Shown piece after piece: positions 11,396 through 19,929 of a stretch of 64,000 bases of DNA (the stretch's first letter is position 1; each line of letters opens with the position of its first letter). The notes under the pieces are model-generated. The model was given only the letters and a program-made list of their open reading frames with translations. It searched no databases and was not told the origin of the DNA. The stretch spans positions 73,038,575 to 73,102,574 of the forward strand of contig NC_063166.1 of assembly GCF_023159225.1 (NCBI RefSeq), written 5' to 3'. Made by a program: the position numbers and the translations under genes. The stretch is from Perognathus longimembris pacificus. Lineage: Eukaryota; Chordata; Mammalia; Rodentia; Heteromyidae.

Positions 11396-11763
11396 GGGCT
11401 TAAAACAGCAGAAATTTATGCTTTCCCAGTAACAGATGCAAAGTTCACCATTGGCTCCGTGGGGCCAATGTCAAGGTGCTGGCAGAGGGGCGCTTCCTCC
11501 AGAGCTCCAGAGGAAAATCCCACCCTTGCCTCTCATAGCTCCTGGGAGCTGCCAGCTTCTTTCCTGGATTTCAGTGGCTTCACTCTAATCTCTGCCTACG
11601 TGGTAAATGGCTCCCGCTTCTGTCTGGGAGTCTTCTCTCTGTGTGTGGCCAAGGCTCCTGCCTCCCTGTGAGAGGAGCCATGTGATGGGGTTTAGGGCCT
11701 CACCCAGATAATCCAGGATCATCTCCCCATCTTCAAATCCTAAACTTAATCACACCTGCACAG
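11396..11763 (+). mobile_element. Ancient LTR-like repeat (MaLR type, tentative)
   Basis: Follows a common mammalian repeat: ggggcttaaaacagcagaaa, then tttcagtggcttcactctaa, tctctgcctacgtggtaaat, and cccagataatccaggatcat with aaacttaatcacacctgcac. Similar copies occur at 22040-22390 and 58640-58815. Family assignment is from memory. Confidence 0.6.
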
Positions 11764-11976
11764 GCTCCCCCCACCGTTTTTTTTTTTTCTTTTCTTTTTT
11801 CAAAAGGAACACAAAAGGAATATTTACAGGTTTCAGGGATTAGGATCAGATCATTTTTTTCTACCTGATCATGCCACCAAAGTACCCATGCACTTCATGT
11901 TGGTGTCTTTGAGGAGGCAAATGGAAGGTTCCCGGTGGCAAAGTGATGACGAGAGACTTTTTTTTTTGTCCAAAAC

Positions 11977-11990
11977 AAATGTGAACTCTC
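11977..11990. repeat. Target site duplication, left copy
   Basis: aaatgtgaactctc, repeated exactly at 12497-12510. Confidence 0.92.
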
Positions 11991-12496
11991 AGGATCACAA
12001 GAGCCTAATAGCTATGCCCCTATGAATGCATAAGATGATGCTAAGTGAAATGAACTCCATGTTATGGAAACGAGTGATATATCACTGTTGTAATTACTTT
12101 CAACATACCATGTGAAACCGTAGCTTCTATTGTTGATGATCCTCTTGGATCCCCTTCCTGTGGTTGTACCAGCACTATCACTGTATCTCATCTGAGTACA
12201 TTGGAAACTGTATATACTGGTATTAGAACTAGGAAAGTGAAAAGGAATACCAAAATTGAGAGACACAGGATAAAAAGACAAATGACTACAAAAGCAATAC
12301 TTGCAAAACTGTTTGGTGTAAACCAACTGAACAACTCATGGGGGGAGAGGAAAAAGGGGAGGGGGAGGGAGGACTGAGGGAGGAAGTAGCAAACAGTACA
12401 AGAAATGTATCCAATGCTTAACATATGAAACTGTAACCTCTCTGTACATCGCTTTGACAATAAATAAGAAAAAATAAAGTAAACAAAGTAAGAAAA
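11991..12496 (+). mobile_element. L1 3' end, 5'-truncated insertion
   Basis: Contains tgatgctaagtgaaatgaac, a standard L1 3' UTR landmark. It ends in a G/A-rich stretch, aactgtaacctctctgtaca and caataaataag, a polyadenylation-like end followed by A-rich DNA. Flanked by a perfect 14-bp target duplication. Holds no ORF2; the minus-strand frames seen across it are antisense artefacts. Confidence 0.85.
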
Positions 12497-12510
12497 AAAT
12501 GTGAACTCTC
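12497..12510. repeat. Target site duplication, right copy
   Basis: Exact repeat of 11977-11990 directly after the A-rich LINE end. Confidence 0.92.
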
Positions 12511-12689
12511 TCACACATTCTGTGGCAACCCCACACCCTGCTGGAAATCTCTGGCAAGTCCCAGAGATTCACTATCATCCCCAGCCCCTTCCCCCCTGCC
12601 TTTGTCTGAATACACATTTTCACATATTTATGTGATCTCCTGCTGTTCCTATCTCAATGTGAAAGAATGTCCTGTCTTGAACCACATAG

Positions 12690-12775
12690 GTTCAAGACAA
12701 AAGCCACACAAGTGGTAGAACCCTTACCAAACAAACATAAGGCCCTGGGTTCAATTCCCAGTACTAGCAGAAAAT
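12690..12775 (+). repeat. ID-like SINE fragment
   Basis: acacaagtggtagaaccctt then aaggccctgggttcaattcc and cagtactagcag, with an AAT-rich tail; a tRNA-like ID body missing its head. Confidence 0.65.
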
Positions 12776-13159
12776 AATAATAACTCATCATAAATTGACA
12801 CCTGTGTGTGTGTGTTTGATGACCTTACAAAAAGTTTACAGTGCCAGAGGGCAATGATATCATAGACTGAAAGCTATTTTAAATCAAGTATTAAATAACT
12901 TCTTTTTGCACATCCTAGGGCCACTCTGGTCACCTGTTGGTGGTTCCCTTTGTCTCAAAACTTCACTTTTCCCCCACAACCTCTGCCTCTCTCCATTCCC
13001 CATGTCACTTTCTTATCTCTGTTCCACTCACCCAATATCCTTATCATTTCTAAGGCTGAGGAGTCAAGGATGTCTTACCCTTTCCAAGGGAACTCTTACT
13101 TTCCCAAAGCAAGGGCAACTCCCTCGCCAAAGAGGATTGCTAAAACCAGCAGTTAAAAT
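12776..13159. other. Unique non-coding sequence
   Basis: A short (TG)n lies near 12802-12816. Overlapping plus frames at 12906-13196 use two registers and are not convincing. Confidence 0.4.
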
Positions 13160-13164
13160 AGAGT

Positions 13165-13396
13165 GTTATCCCAGTGCCAGTTGCTCATGTCCATAATCCT
13201 AAGTGCCTAAGAATGTGAAATCTGAAGATCATGGTTCAAAACCAACCAGGGCAAGAAAGTCCTTGAGACTTGCCTATCCACCAATGAGCCAGAAATGGAG
13301 CAGTGGGATCAGGTAACAGAGCACTAATTGAGAACAAAAGCTTAAGAACAGTGCCCAGGCCTTGAGTTCAAGCCCCAGGGCCAGCACAAAAATAAA
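13165..13396 (+). repeat. B1-like/tRNA-like dimeric SINE (Geo type)
   Basis: ttgctcatgtccataatcct, atcatggttcaaaaccaacc, then gagccagaaatggagcagtg and gccttgagttcaagccccag. Ends in an A-rich rather than CA tail. Confidence 0.8.
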
Positions 13397-13559
13397 GAGT
13401 TTTTTCCTACCATTGTTTGTGTACGTGGAGGTATGTCATAGTTAAATACATCTAGAGGGATATCGCATATGTAAATACAAACACTCATATGCCCCAAAGG
13501 TCACAACTCAGTTCCAACTTGAAAGAAGCACGTTCTAATGCCATCATGACCAACCAAAC

Positions 13560-13830
13560 CATCTGGTTTGAGCTGTGGTTGGCAGTGGGTAATTAGCATT
13601 CACCAGGATGGCCATGCCCAGTGTTCCATTGTGGGTCCCAACAGACTGCCTCACAGCCAAAAGAGGCTCTGCTTTGGTGTAATTACCTCTTCCTTGCACA
13701 CCAGTTGCTCTTGTGTGATGTCACCCCTCCACACTGTTTATTTTAATTAAAACAGAAATTGCAGGTCTTAGGTGCTTGTAATTACAGCCCATGAACTAAA
13801 CTGACAGAGGCCCCTAATTAACCTGAAACA
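13560..13830. promoter_or_regulatory. TAATTA-rich candidate regulatory segment
   Basis: Five AT-rich homeodomain-type cores (taatta, or taattaa/ttaatt variants) occur near 13592, 13680, 13744, 13780 and 13815, in repeat-free DNA with balanced composition. The density and lack of repeats are what is seen; enhancer function is inference, with no other species aligned. Confidence 0.3.
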
Positions 13831-14109
13831 CGTCTACCTGGCTGGAGGTGTAAGTCTGGACTTGACTGGTGTACAATGGTGTGAGGGACTACATGGGCAT
13901 TGAAGAAAGAACCAGAGAACACAGGTAGAGACCAGGGCAGGGGACTCCCCTTCAACAACCAGACTTGCAGCCCCATGGTAACCCCCAACCACACCATGAG
14001 TTCCATTTCACTTCCCAATGGTCCAAATACACAGGACACATTCAACAAAGGTGCATGGACAGTGCCTGAAAACCAATTCATGGAGTACTTCTGGAATAGA
14101 AAAACAAAC
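13831..14109. other. Unique non-coding sequence
   Basis: Nothing recognised. Confidence 0.35.
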
Positions 14110-15495
14110 ACAATAAAGTTTGCCACAAAATAAAAACACACGATCATCTCAAGAGATATGGAGGTGGGGGGGGGGGGGAATTGATCAAATTCAATACCAG
14201 TTCATGATTAAGAAAAACAAAATACTCAACAAATTGAGAATCAGGGGAAACATCTTGAATCTGATCCAGGACATCCATCAGCCCACAGCTAATGAAAGAT
14301 GGATGCTTTCTCCCCAACGCCAGGAACAGAACAAGGATGTTCACGCTCTTCACTTCCTAGAGTTCACACTGAGGCAGTTAGAAAAGAAAACAAAGACGTT
14401 CAGATTGCAAAGGAAAAGAGAAAATAACATCTTATTTAAGGTGACTTTTTCACAGAAAATACTAAGGAGCCCAGTGATAATAATGTACAACTAAGAAATT
14501 ATTCACAAGGTAGCAAGATTAAAAAGCTCAATTTACAAAAATCAATTCTCTTTCTATGCGCTTTCAGTGAATAGCCTGTTCATGGATTGGGAGAATTCAA
14601 GTTGTTAAGATGGCAACATTCTGGAAGCTGGTTGACAAAGTCAATGCAGGCTCTATCAGAATCCCAGATGGTTTCTTTGTAGAAAGTGAAAATAAATGAC
14701 TGTAAAATTTATATGTGATGCAAGTGGTCCAGAACAGCCAAACCAGTCTTGAAACAAATGAAGTTGGAAGACTCTCACTTCCTTGCTCCCAAACTGAATA
14801 CAAAGCTATACTAATCAAGGAAGTGTGATAATGTCATTAAAATAAACATTATGGGCCAATAAAATAGAATCAACACTGGAGAAATTAACCTATGTATCTG
14901 TGGTCAACTGATTTTGACCTTCTGGCAAAGACATCAAGATAGATGAGTGGAGTAAGAATCTTCTTTTCAGCAAAAAAATTCTGGGACAACTGCATAGCTA
15001 CAAGCAAAGGAAGTGACTCCTTACTTCGTGCCAGGTACAGAAATTACCTCAGAAGAGATCTAAGGCCTAAATACAAAGGCCAAAACTATAAAAATCAAAA
15101 CAAATAGAGATAAACCTTCGTGAAATTTGGTAATGACATCTTAGAATTGATATCCAAAGTCTAAACAGACAAGGAAAAAATACAGACCACCTGACTTCAA
15201 CAAGACATTACCAAGAAAGTAAAAGGACAGTCACAGAATGAAAGAAAACATATGCAAATAACATATCAAGAGCATATAAAGAACACTTATACCCTAACCA
15301 CAAATATATAATACAACTGGGAAGAGAAAGGTAGAGGTCCAAATAAGCCTTTACTCCAATGAAGAAAGAAAAAGGGCAAACATATGCAGAGATGATCAAC
15401 ATTATTAGTCATCAGAGAGGGGAAAATCCAAACCACACAGAACACCACTTCCCACCCACAGGTGAGCCTGGATATCAACAAACGTCAGAAAACAG
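14110..15495 (+). mobile_element. Old L1 (L1M-type), ORF2 and start of 3' UTR, degenerate
   Basis: Collinear with the L1 reverse transcriptase and C-terminal region: acgatcatctcaagagatat, acaaaaatcaattctctttc, ttcatggattgggagaattc, gtccagaacagccaaaccag, aaactgaatacaaagctata, and later aacattattagtcatcagag. Stops and frameshifts throughout; not functional. First part of a roughly 4-kb broken copy continuing to about 18.2 kb. Confidence 0.85.
14163..14178. repeat. Poly-G run
   Basis: A roughly 13-G homopolymer inside the old L1. Confidence 0.95.
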
Positions 15496-15497
15496 CC

Positions 15498-15735
15498 AAC
15501 TGGGCATCAGTGGTTCAATCCAATAATCCTAGCTATTCTCAGAAGTCTGCCTGTGATCTGAAGACAGTGATTCAAAGACAACTCCTGGCAGGAAAGTACA
15601 TGAGACTCTTACCTCCAATTAACCACCAAAAAGCCTGAAATGGAGCTGTGGGTCAAGTGGTAGAGTGCCAGCCTTAAATGGGAAAGCTAAGTTACAGCAC
15701 CTAGGCACTGAGTTGAATCTTCATTACCAATATAG
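15498..15735 (+). repeat. B1-like/tRNA-like dimeric SINE (Geo type)
   Basis: aactgggcatcagtggttca, cctccaattaaccaccaaaa, gctgtgggtcaagtggtaga and gcactgagttgaatcttcat. Its 3' end runs straight into a GGAA array. Inserted in the L1M copy. Confidence 0.85.
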
Positions 15736-15950
15736 AAAGGAGGGAGGGAGGGAGGGAAGGAAGGAAGGAAGGAAGGAAGGAAGGAAGGAAGGAAGGAAGG
15801 AAGGAAGGAAGGAAGGAAGGAAGGAAGGAAGGAAGGAAGGAAGGAAGGAAAGGGAGGAGGAGGGAGAAAGGAGGGAAGCAGGAAGGAAGAGGGAGGGAGG
15901 GAGGGAAAAGAAAAGGAGCGAGGAGGGAGGGAGGAAGGGAAGGAGGGAAA
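15736..15950. repeat. (GGAA)n and related purine array
   Basis: A GGGA lead-in, then about 24 near-perfect GGAA units (15756-15850), then degenerate GGGA/GAAA text. Generates false 88-112 codon frames on both strands. Confidence 0.97.
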
Positions 15951-15954
15951 CAAC

Positions 15955-16068
15955 CAAATGCCAGAGTTGTGAAGGAGGCAGAACTCTCATACACTGCCAG
16001 TGAGGATGTAAAATGGTACAACTATATGGAAAACAGACTGAAACTTTCTCAAAAAGATAAATACAGAC
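15955..16068 (+). mobile_element. L1M continuation
   Basis: actctcatacactgccagtg, aggatgtaaaatggtacaac and ggaaaacagactgaaacttt match the L1 3' UTR stretch that follows the block ending near 15495, so both belong to one copy. Confidence 0.75.
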
Positions 16069-16103
16069 CAGGAAATGGAAACAAGAGGTTTTTTCTTTGT
16101 TGC

Positions 16104-16318
16104 TGTTTTTGTTTTTTTTTTTTTTTTGGCCAGTCCTGGGGCTTGGACTCAGGGCCTGAGCGCTGTCCCTGGCTCCTTTTTGCTCAAGGCTAGCACTCTG
16201 CCACTTGAGCCACAGCGCCCCTTCTGGCCATTTTCTGTATATGTGGTGCTGGGGAATCGAACCCAGGGCCTCATGTATATGAGGCAGGCACTCTTGCCTC
16301 TAGGCCATACCCCCAGCC
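16104..16318 (-). repeat. ID-like/tRNA-like dimeric SINE (IDL-Geo type)
   Basis: Reverse complement: T-run, ggccagtcctggggcttgga, ctgccacttgagccacagcg, then tgctggggaatcgaacccag and ccatacccccagccc. Lies inside the L1 3' end at 16069-16569. Confidence 0.93.
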
Positions 16319-16559
16319 CTTTTATTTTTATCTTATTTGATTGTTTATCTGTCTTTAGAAGGGTAAGAAATGGAGGGACAAAAGGTGAACAAATCCAGCA
16401 ATGGTACACACTGAACACTATGTTGAAAATGAACTACACAACTTGTGGGCGGGGATGGGGAGGAAAAACGGGGAGAGAGGGAAGGAATGACATTGTTCAA
16501 AAAGAAATGTGCTCTTTTCCTGAGTTATGTAACTGTAACCCCTCTGTACATCACCTTTA

Positions 16560-16569
16560 TAATAACAAT
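16560..16569. repeat. Target site duplication, left copy
   Basis: taataacaat, repeated at 16785-16794. Confidence 0.8.
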
Positions 16570-16784
16570 TTTTTTGTCTTTTTTTTTTTTTTTGCCAGTC
16601 CTGGGGCTTGAACTCAGGGCCTGAGCACTGTCCCTGGCTTCTTTTTGCTCAAGGCTAGCACTCTGCCACTTGAGCCACAGTGCCACTTCTGGCCATTTTC
16701 TGTCTATGTGGTGCTAGGGAATTGAACCCAGGGCTTTGTGTATACAAATCAAGCACTCTTGCCACTAGGCCATATCCCTAGCCC
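16570..16784 (-). repeat. ID-like/tRNA-like dimeric SINE (IDL-Geo type)
   Basis: Second antisense copy 250 bp after the first: T-run, gccagtcctggggcttgaac, gccacttgagccacagtgcc, tgctagggaattgaacccag. Inserted at the very 3' end of the younger L1 with a 10-bp target duplication. Confidence 0.93.
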
Positions 16785-16794
16785 TAATAACAAT
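16785..16794. repeat. Target site duplication, right copy
   Basis: Exact repeat of 16560-16569. Confidence 0.8.
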
Positions 16795-16810
16795 ACTTTT
16801 TAAGTTAAAT

Positions 16811-16994
16811 AAGAGCCTGGCACCTAACTTCTCAGAAGGCTGAAATCTGAGGATTGCAGTTCAAAGCTAGCCCCGGCTCTTAGCTCCCATTCACCAGCAA
16901 AATAGAAGTAGAGCTATGATTCAAGTGGTAGAATGCTAACCTTGAGGGGAAAAAAAGCTGAGGGACAGCATAGAGACCCTGAGTTCAAGCCCCA

Positions 16995-16996
<2 letters not shown>
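16811..16996 (+). repeat. B1-like/tRNA-like dimeric SINE (Geo type)
   Basis: gagcctggcacctaacttct, ggattgcagttcaaagctag, gctatgattcaagtggtaga and cctgagttcaagccccagga. Part of the left half is missing. Confidence 0.85.
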
Positions 16997-17042
<46 letters not shown>

Positions 17043-17100
17043 AGTTCAAGCCCTAGGACTGACACACACACGTACATGCACACGCACACACACACACAAA
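16997..17100. repeat. (CA)n array split by a repeated SINE 3' end
   Basis: About 22 CA units, then a second copy of the SINE end (ctgagttcaagccctaggac at 17040-17059), then another CA-rich stretch. Confidence 0.9.
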
Positions 17101-17204
17101 AGGTTAGATAAGATGACCATATGCCCCCACCACTCTACTTTTAGCCATATAACCAAGAGAATTAGTACAGTAATATGTATTCCCAAAGCATTCTTTACTT
17201 TTTT
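17101..17204 (+). mobile_element. L1M continuation
   Basis: atgaccatatgcccccacca, tagccatataaccaagagaa match the next part of the L1M 3' UTR after 15955-16068. Confidence 0.65.
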
Positions 17205-17252
17205 TTTTTTCACAGTTCTGGGGATTTAACCCAGGGCCTGTGCTTATCCTAA
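17205..17252 (-). repeat. ID-like SINE fragment
   Basis: T-run, then cacagttctggggatttaac and ccagggcctgtgctt, an antisense ID box-B region. Confidence 0.5.
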
Positions 17253-17489
17253 GACATTCTGAGGATGTCTGAAACCAGATAGCACCAAGGTCTAAATATA
17301 TTATATGATTTCCTGAACTTGCATACTTCAGATAAAGTCTAACTCATAAATCAGGCCCATTACGGAATCAACACCAATAGCTTACAATAAAAGAGAACAA
17401 ATTAGACTAGCATACTATAATAAAAATATTTAATACCTACAAATTGTGTATTTCTGGAGTTATTTTATACCACAGTTGACAGCTTGTAA

Positions 17490-17630
17490 TTGAAAAACAC
17501 CAAAAACAAAAACACAAGTAATGAGGAACTTCTATACATATGTCATACAAAATACTTTTACACAAATGTTCAGAGCAAAATGTATGTGTACACATGCAAA
17601 TTTGTGTGTGTGCGTGCATGTGTGTACATC
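17490..17630 (+). mobile_element. L1M continuation with TG-rich end
   Basis: acttttacacaaatgttcag matches L1M; followed by TGTG/TGCG text that abuts the 3' end of the next antisense SINE. Confidence 0.5.
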
Positions 17631-17836
17631 TGTAGTAGGCCTTGAACTCAAGGCTACCCATTCTTACTTGGCTTTTCCACTCTACCACTTGAGTAACAGC
17701 TCGACTTCTGACATTTTGCTGGTAAATTGGAGATAAGAGTCTCATAGGCACTTCTGCCTGGGCTAGCCTCAAAGGTGACCCTCAGCTCACAGCCTCCCAA
17801 GTAGCTCAAATTACAGGCATGAACCACCAGCACTCA
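17631..17836 (-). repeat. B1-like/tRNA-like dimeric SINE (Geo type)
   Basis: ggccttgaactcaaggctac, ctctaccacttgagtaacag, ggagataagagtctcatagg, cagcctcccaagtagctcaa. Confidence 0.85.
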
Positions 17837-17839
17837 AGC

Positions 17840-18178
17840 ACAAAATCACAACACAAATATCCATCAACAGATGATGAGTAAAGAAGATGTGTAGCCATAC
17901 AATGGAATATTCATTATTTAGCCCCAAGAAACGAATGAAATAATAATGTCATAACTTGGGTTGACAGTGCAAACAATCACAAAATGCCACCTAGGTATAA
18001 TTATATTTGGATGCAATGGCCAAAATAGGCAAATCTAAAGAGATAGAAAGTATATTCACATTTGTGCAGGGCTGAGGTAAATGATAAGATGGGGGAACAT
18101 TAGTCAAAAAAGTGCAGAGTTCCTTTCTGAGGCCATGAAAATGTTCTACAATTTATGATGGTGGGTGGACAGAGACAG

Positions 18179-18209
<31 letters not shown>

Positions 18210-18215
18210 ATCTGA
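17840..18215 (+). mobile_element. L1M 3' UTR, terminal part
   Basis: atatccatcaacagatgatg, gccatacaatggaatattca, gccaaaataggcaaatctaa, gaggccatgaaaatgttcta: the last collinear piece of the copy that begins at about 14110. Confidence 0.85.
18183..18209. repeat. (GA)n microsatellite
   Basis: Thirteen GA units at the end of the L1M copy. Confidence 0.95.
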
Positions 18216-18364
18216 GAACTACTGAGAGAGGTTGGTGGATATACTTAACAGCCACTGAGATTACATCTTGACAAATCCATCACAAACAGAAAATACAGTA
18301 ATACACAGCTTTCTCCAACATTCGTAACAGATTTAACATTCTAATAGCACTATCATACACTGCG

Positions 18365-18564
18365 GGGTTTTGATGGTTCTCCCACAAGATGGTGTGGCTG
18401 ACTGGAAGCAGAAACCCATATTTTGAGTTTTGACTTTTAATCTCTTCCCAGGCTAGTGATCTGTTGCTGAACTATATGTGTGGATTGTCCTGAAGCCTCA
18501 ATCCTCTAGCTCTCAGCCTCCCAAGTAGCTCAGGTGACAGGCAGGAGCCACTAGTGCCCAGCTT
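18365..18564 (-). repeat. B1-like/tRNA-like SINE (Geo type), diverged
   Basis: Only the left half is clear: ctctcagcctcccaagtagc, tcaggtgacaggcaggagcc, actagtgcccagctt. The rest is strongly diverged. Confidence 0.6.
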
Positions 18565-18870
18565 CAATGAGCTGTTGTTGTTTATTTGAGTGTTTTGAAT
18601 TACCTACTATGCCGGGCATTTCAACAAGATGCTGAACTAAAATCTAGTTCAACTCAATCATCGGAATGTCTCTTCTGTGTAACATTCTCCTTTGGTTTTT
18701 AGAAAATGAAAAAATCATGAGAACGAAGAAATGATCCAGAATCTTCTCCTTCCAGGGTTAGTCACTGTTTTGATGTTTGTGCATTTTCTGTCTTCTGCAT
18801 TTGAAACGCTTTCAATGCCTCAGATACCAGTTCAACTATCTTACCTACCAAACTAAGGACTGAAATAATA
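18565..18870. other. Unique non-coding sequence
   Basis: Nothing recognised. Confidence 0.35.
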
Positions 18871-18874
18871 TCAA

Positions 18875-19103
18875 CAGCTGGGCACAGGTGTCTGACACTT
18901 GTAATTTTACCTACTCAAGAGGCCAAGATCTGAAGATCGAAGTTCAAAGCCAGCCCAGACAGGAAAGACTATGAGACAATTATCTCCAATTGACCAGCAA
19001 AACAAAGTTGGAAGTAAAGCTGTGGCTCAAGCCATAGAGCATTAGCCTTGAATAAAAAGACTAAGGGACAGCTTCCAGGCTTTGAGTTCAAGCCCCAGGA
19101 TTG

Positions 19104-19104
<1 letters not shown>
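18875..19104 (+). repeat. B1-like/tRNA-like dimeric SINE (Geo type)
   Basis: agctgggcacaggtgtctga, gaagttcaaagccagcccag, gctgtggctcaagccataga and gctttgagttcaagccccag. Confidence 0.88.

Positions 19105-19154
<50 letters not shown>
19105..19154. repeat. (CA)n microsatellite
   Basis: Twenty-five CA units joined to the SINE 3' end. Read in reverse they give a cysteine-valine run in a false frame. Confidence 0.97.
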
Positions 19155-19155
<1 letters not shown>

Positions 19156-19645
19156 CAACAGAATGAAACACCACCATGTGTACCATTATCCTGAGAAACA
19201 ATCAGAGATTATCAAATGCTTATGAAAATATTCACTACAATATTATATTCACTACAATATTATCTTCACCAGCAGAACAAGAGAAACTCAAAAGTATCTC
19301 CAAGATGTTTGGGGTTTCTTTTTTCTTTTATTTATGCTGTAACTATTTCACTCATTATGAAAGATTTTTACAAAGTTATTGTTTGGGTGTTTTAGTGAAT
19401 TATATGTACAAGTCTTGTTAAACTATGAAAGCTTCCTACAAAATGAACCATTTAAATTCATTTTTAATTGTTGAATCTGCATCTAGTAAGGACACTAACC
19501 CCCCTGCCATATTTAGTGTAAATATTTTTTTTCTAGTTTGGGTGGTTTTATTTTATTGTTGCTTACAAGGTTTTTAAAGACACAGATTCTCTTTTTCCTA
19601 TATCAAATACATGGTTGTTAAACCATGCCCTGAGCCCTTTGCTTT
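19155..19645. other. AT-rich unique sequence
   Basis: AT-rich DNA with a local tandem duplication around ttcactacaatatta (two copies near 19230-19262). No gene recognised. Confidence 0.5.
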
Positions 19646-19772
19646 TAGTTTGTTTCCCAATTCGGAATCTCACATTCTTTGCCAGGCTGACCCGAGATGG
19701 ATTGCAGTCTCCTTATCTTGATATCCCAAGTGTCTGGGACTACACAAATGTACCACCATACCCAGATGTTGC
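19646..19772 (-). repeat. B1-like (7SL-derived) SINE
   Basis: cacattctttgccaggctga, gatatcccaagtgtctggga, ctacacaaatgtaccaccat: B1 reverse complement, diverged. Confidence 0.65.
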
Positions 19773-19854
19773 TCCTCAAAGGAATTTTTAAATATCACCA
19801 ACTAAAGTTTCTTTGCTAGTATAAAGATAGCATCAATTTTTGCATAATTATGAG

Positions 19855-19925
19855 TATGTGTATGTTGGTGTGTGCTTATGTGTCAGTACTGGGGCTTGAA
19901 CTCAGTGCCTGTGGTGACTTTTCCT
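19855..19925 (-). repeat. Geo-type SINE 3' fragment with TG-rich tail
   Basis: A tgtgtatgttggtgtgtgct tail, then gtactggggcttgaactcag. Only the extreme 3' part remains. Confidence 0.6.
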
Positions 19926-19929
19926 CGCA

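Larger units (their letters stand above)
16069..16569 (+). mobile_element. Younger L1 3' end, 5'-truncated, split by a SINE
   Basis: Begins ggaaatggaaacaagaggtt and resumes after the SINE at 16319 with ttatctgtctttagaagg, aaatggagggacaaaaggtg and aactgtaacccctctgtaca, then ataacaat. Collinear with 62432-62757. Inserted into the old L1M. Confidence 0.75.

Noticed and set aside
15665..16021. Overlapping 88-112 codon frames on both strands
   Set aside because: Products of the GGAA array and a SINE end; open in several registers at once.
16075..16611. 178-codon plus-strand frame
   Set aside because: Spans an antisense SINE and a LINE 3' UTR.
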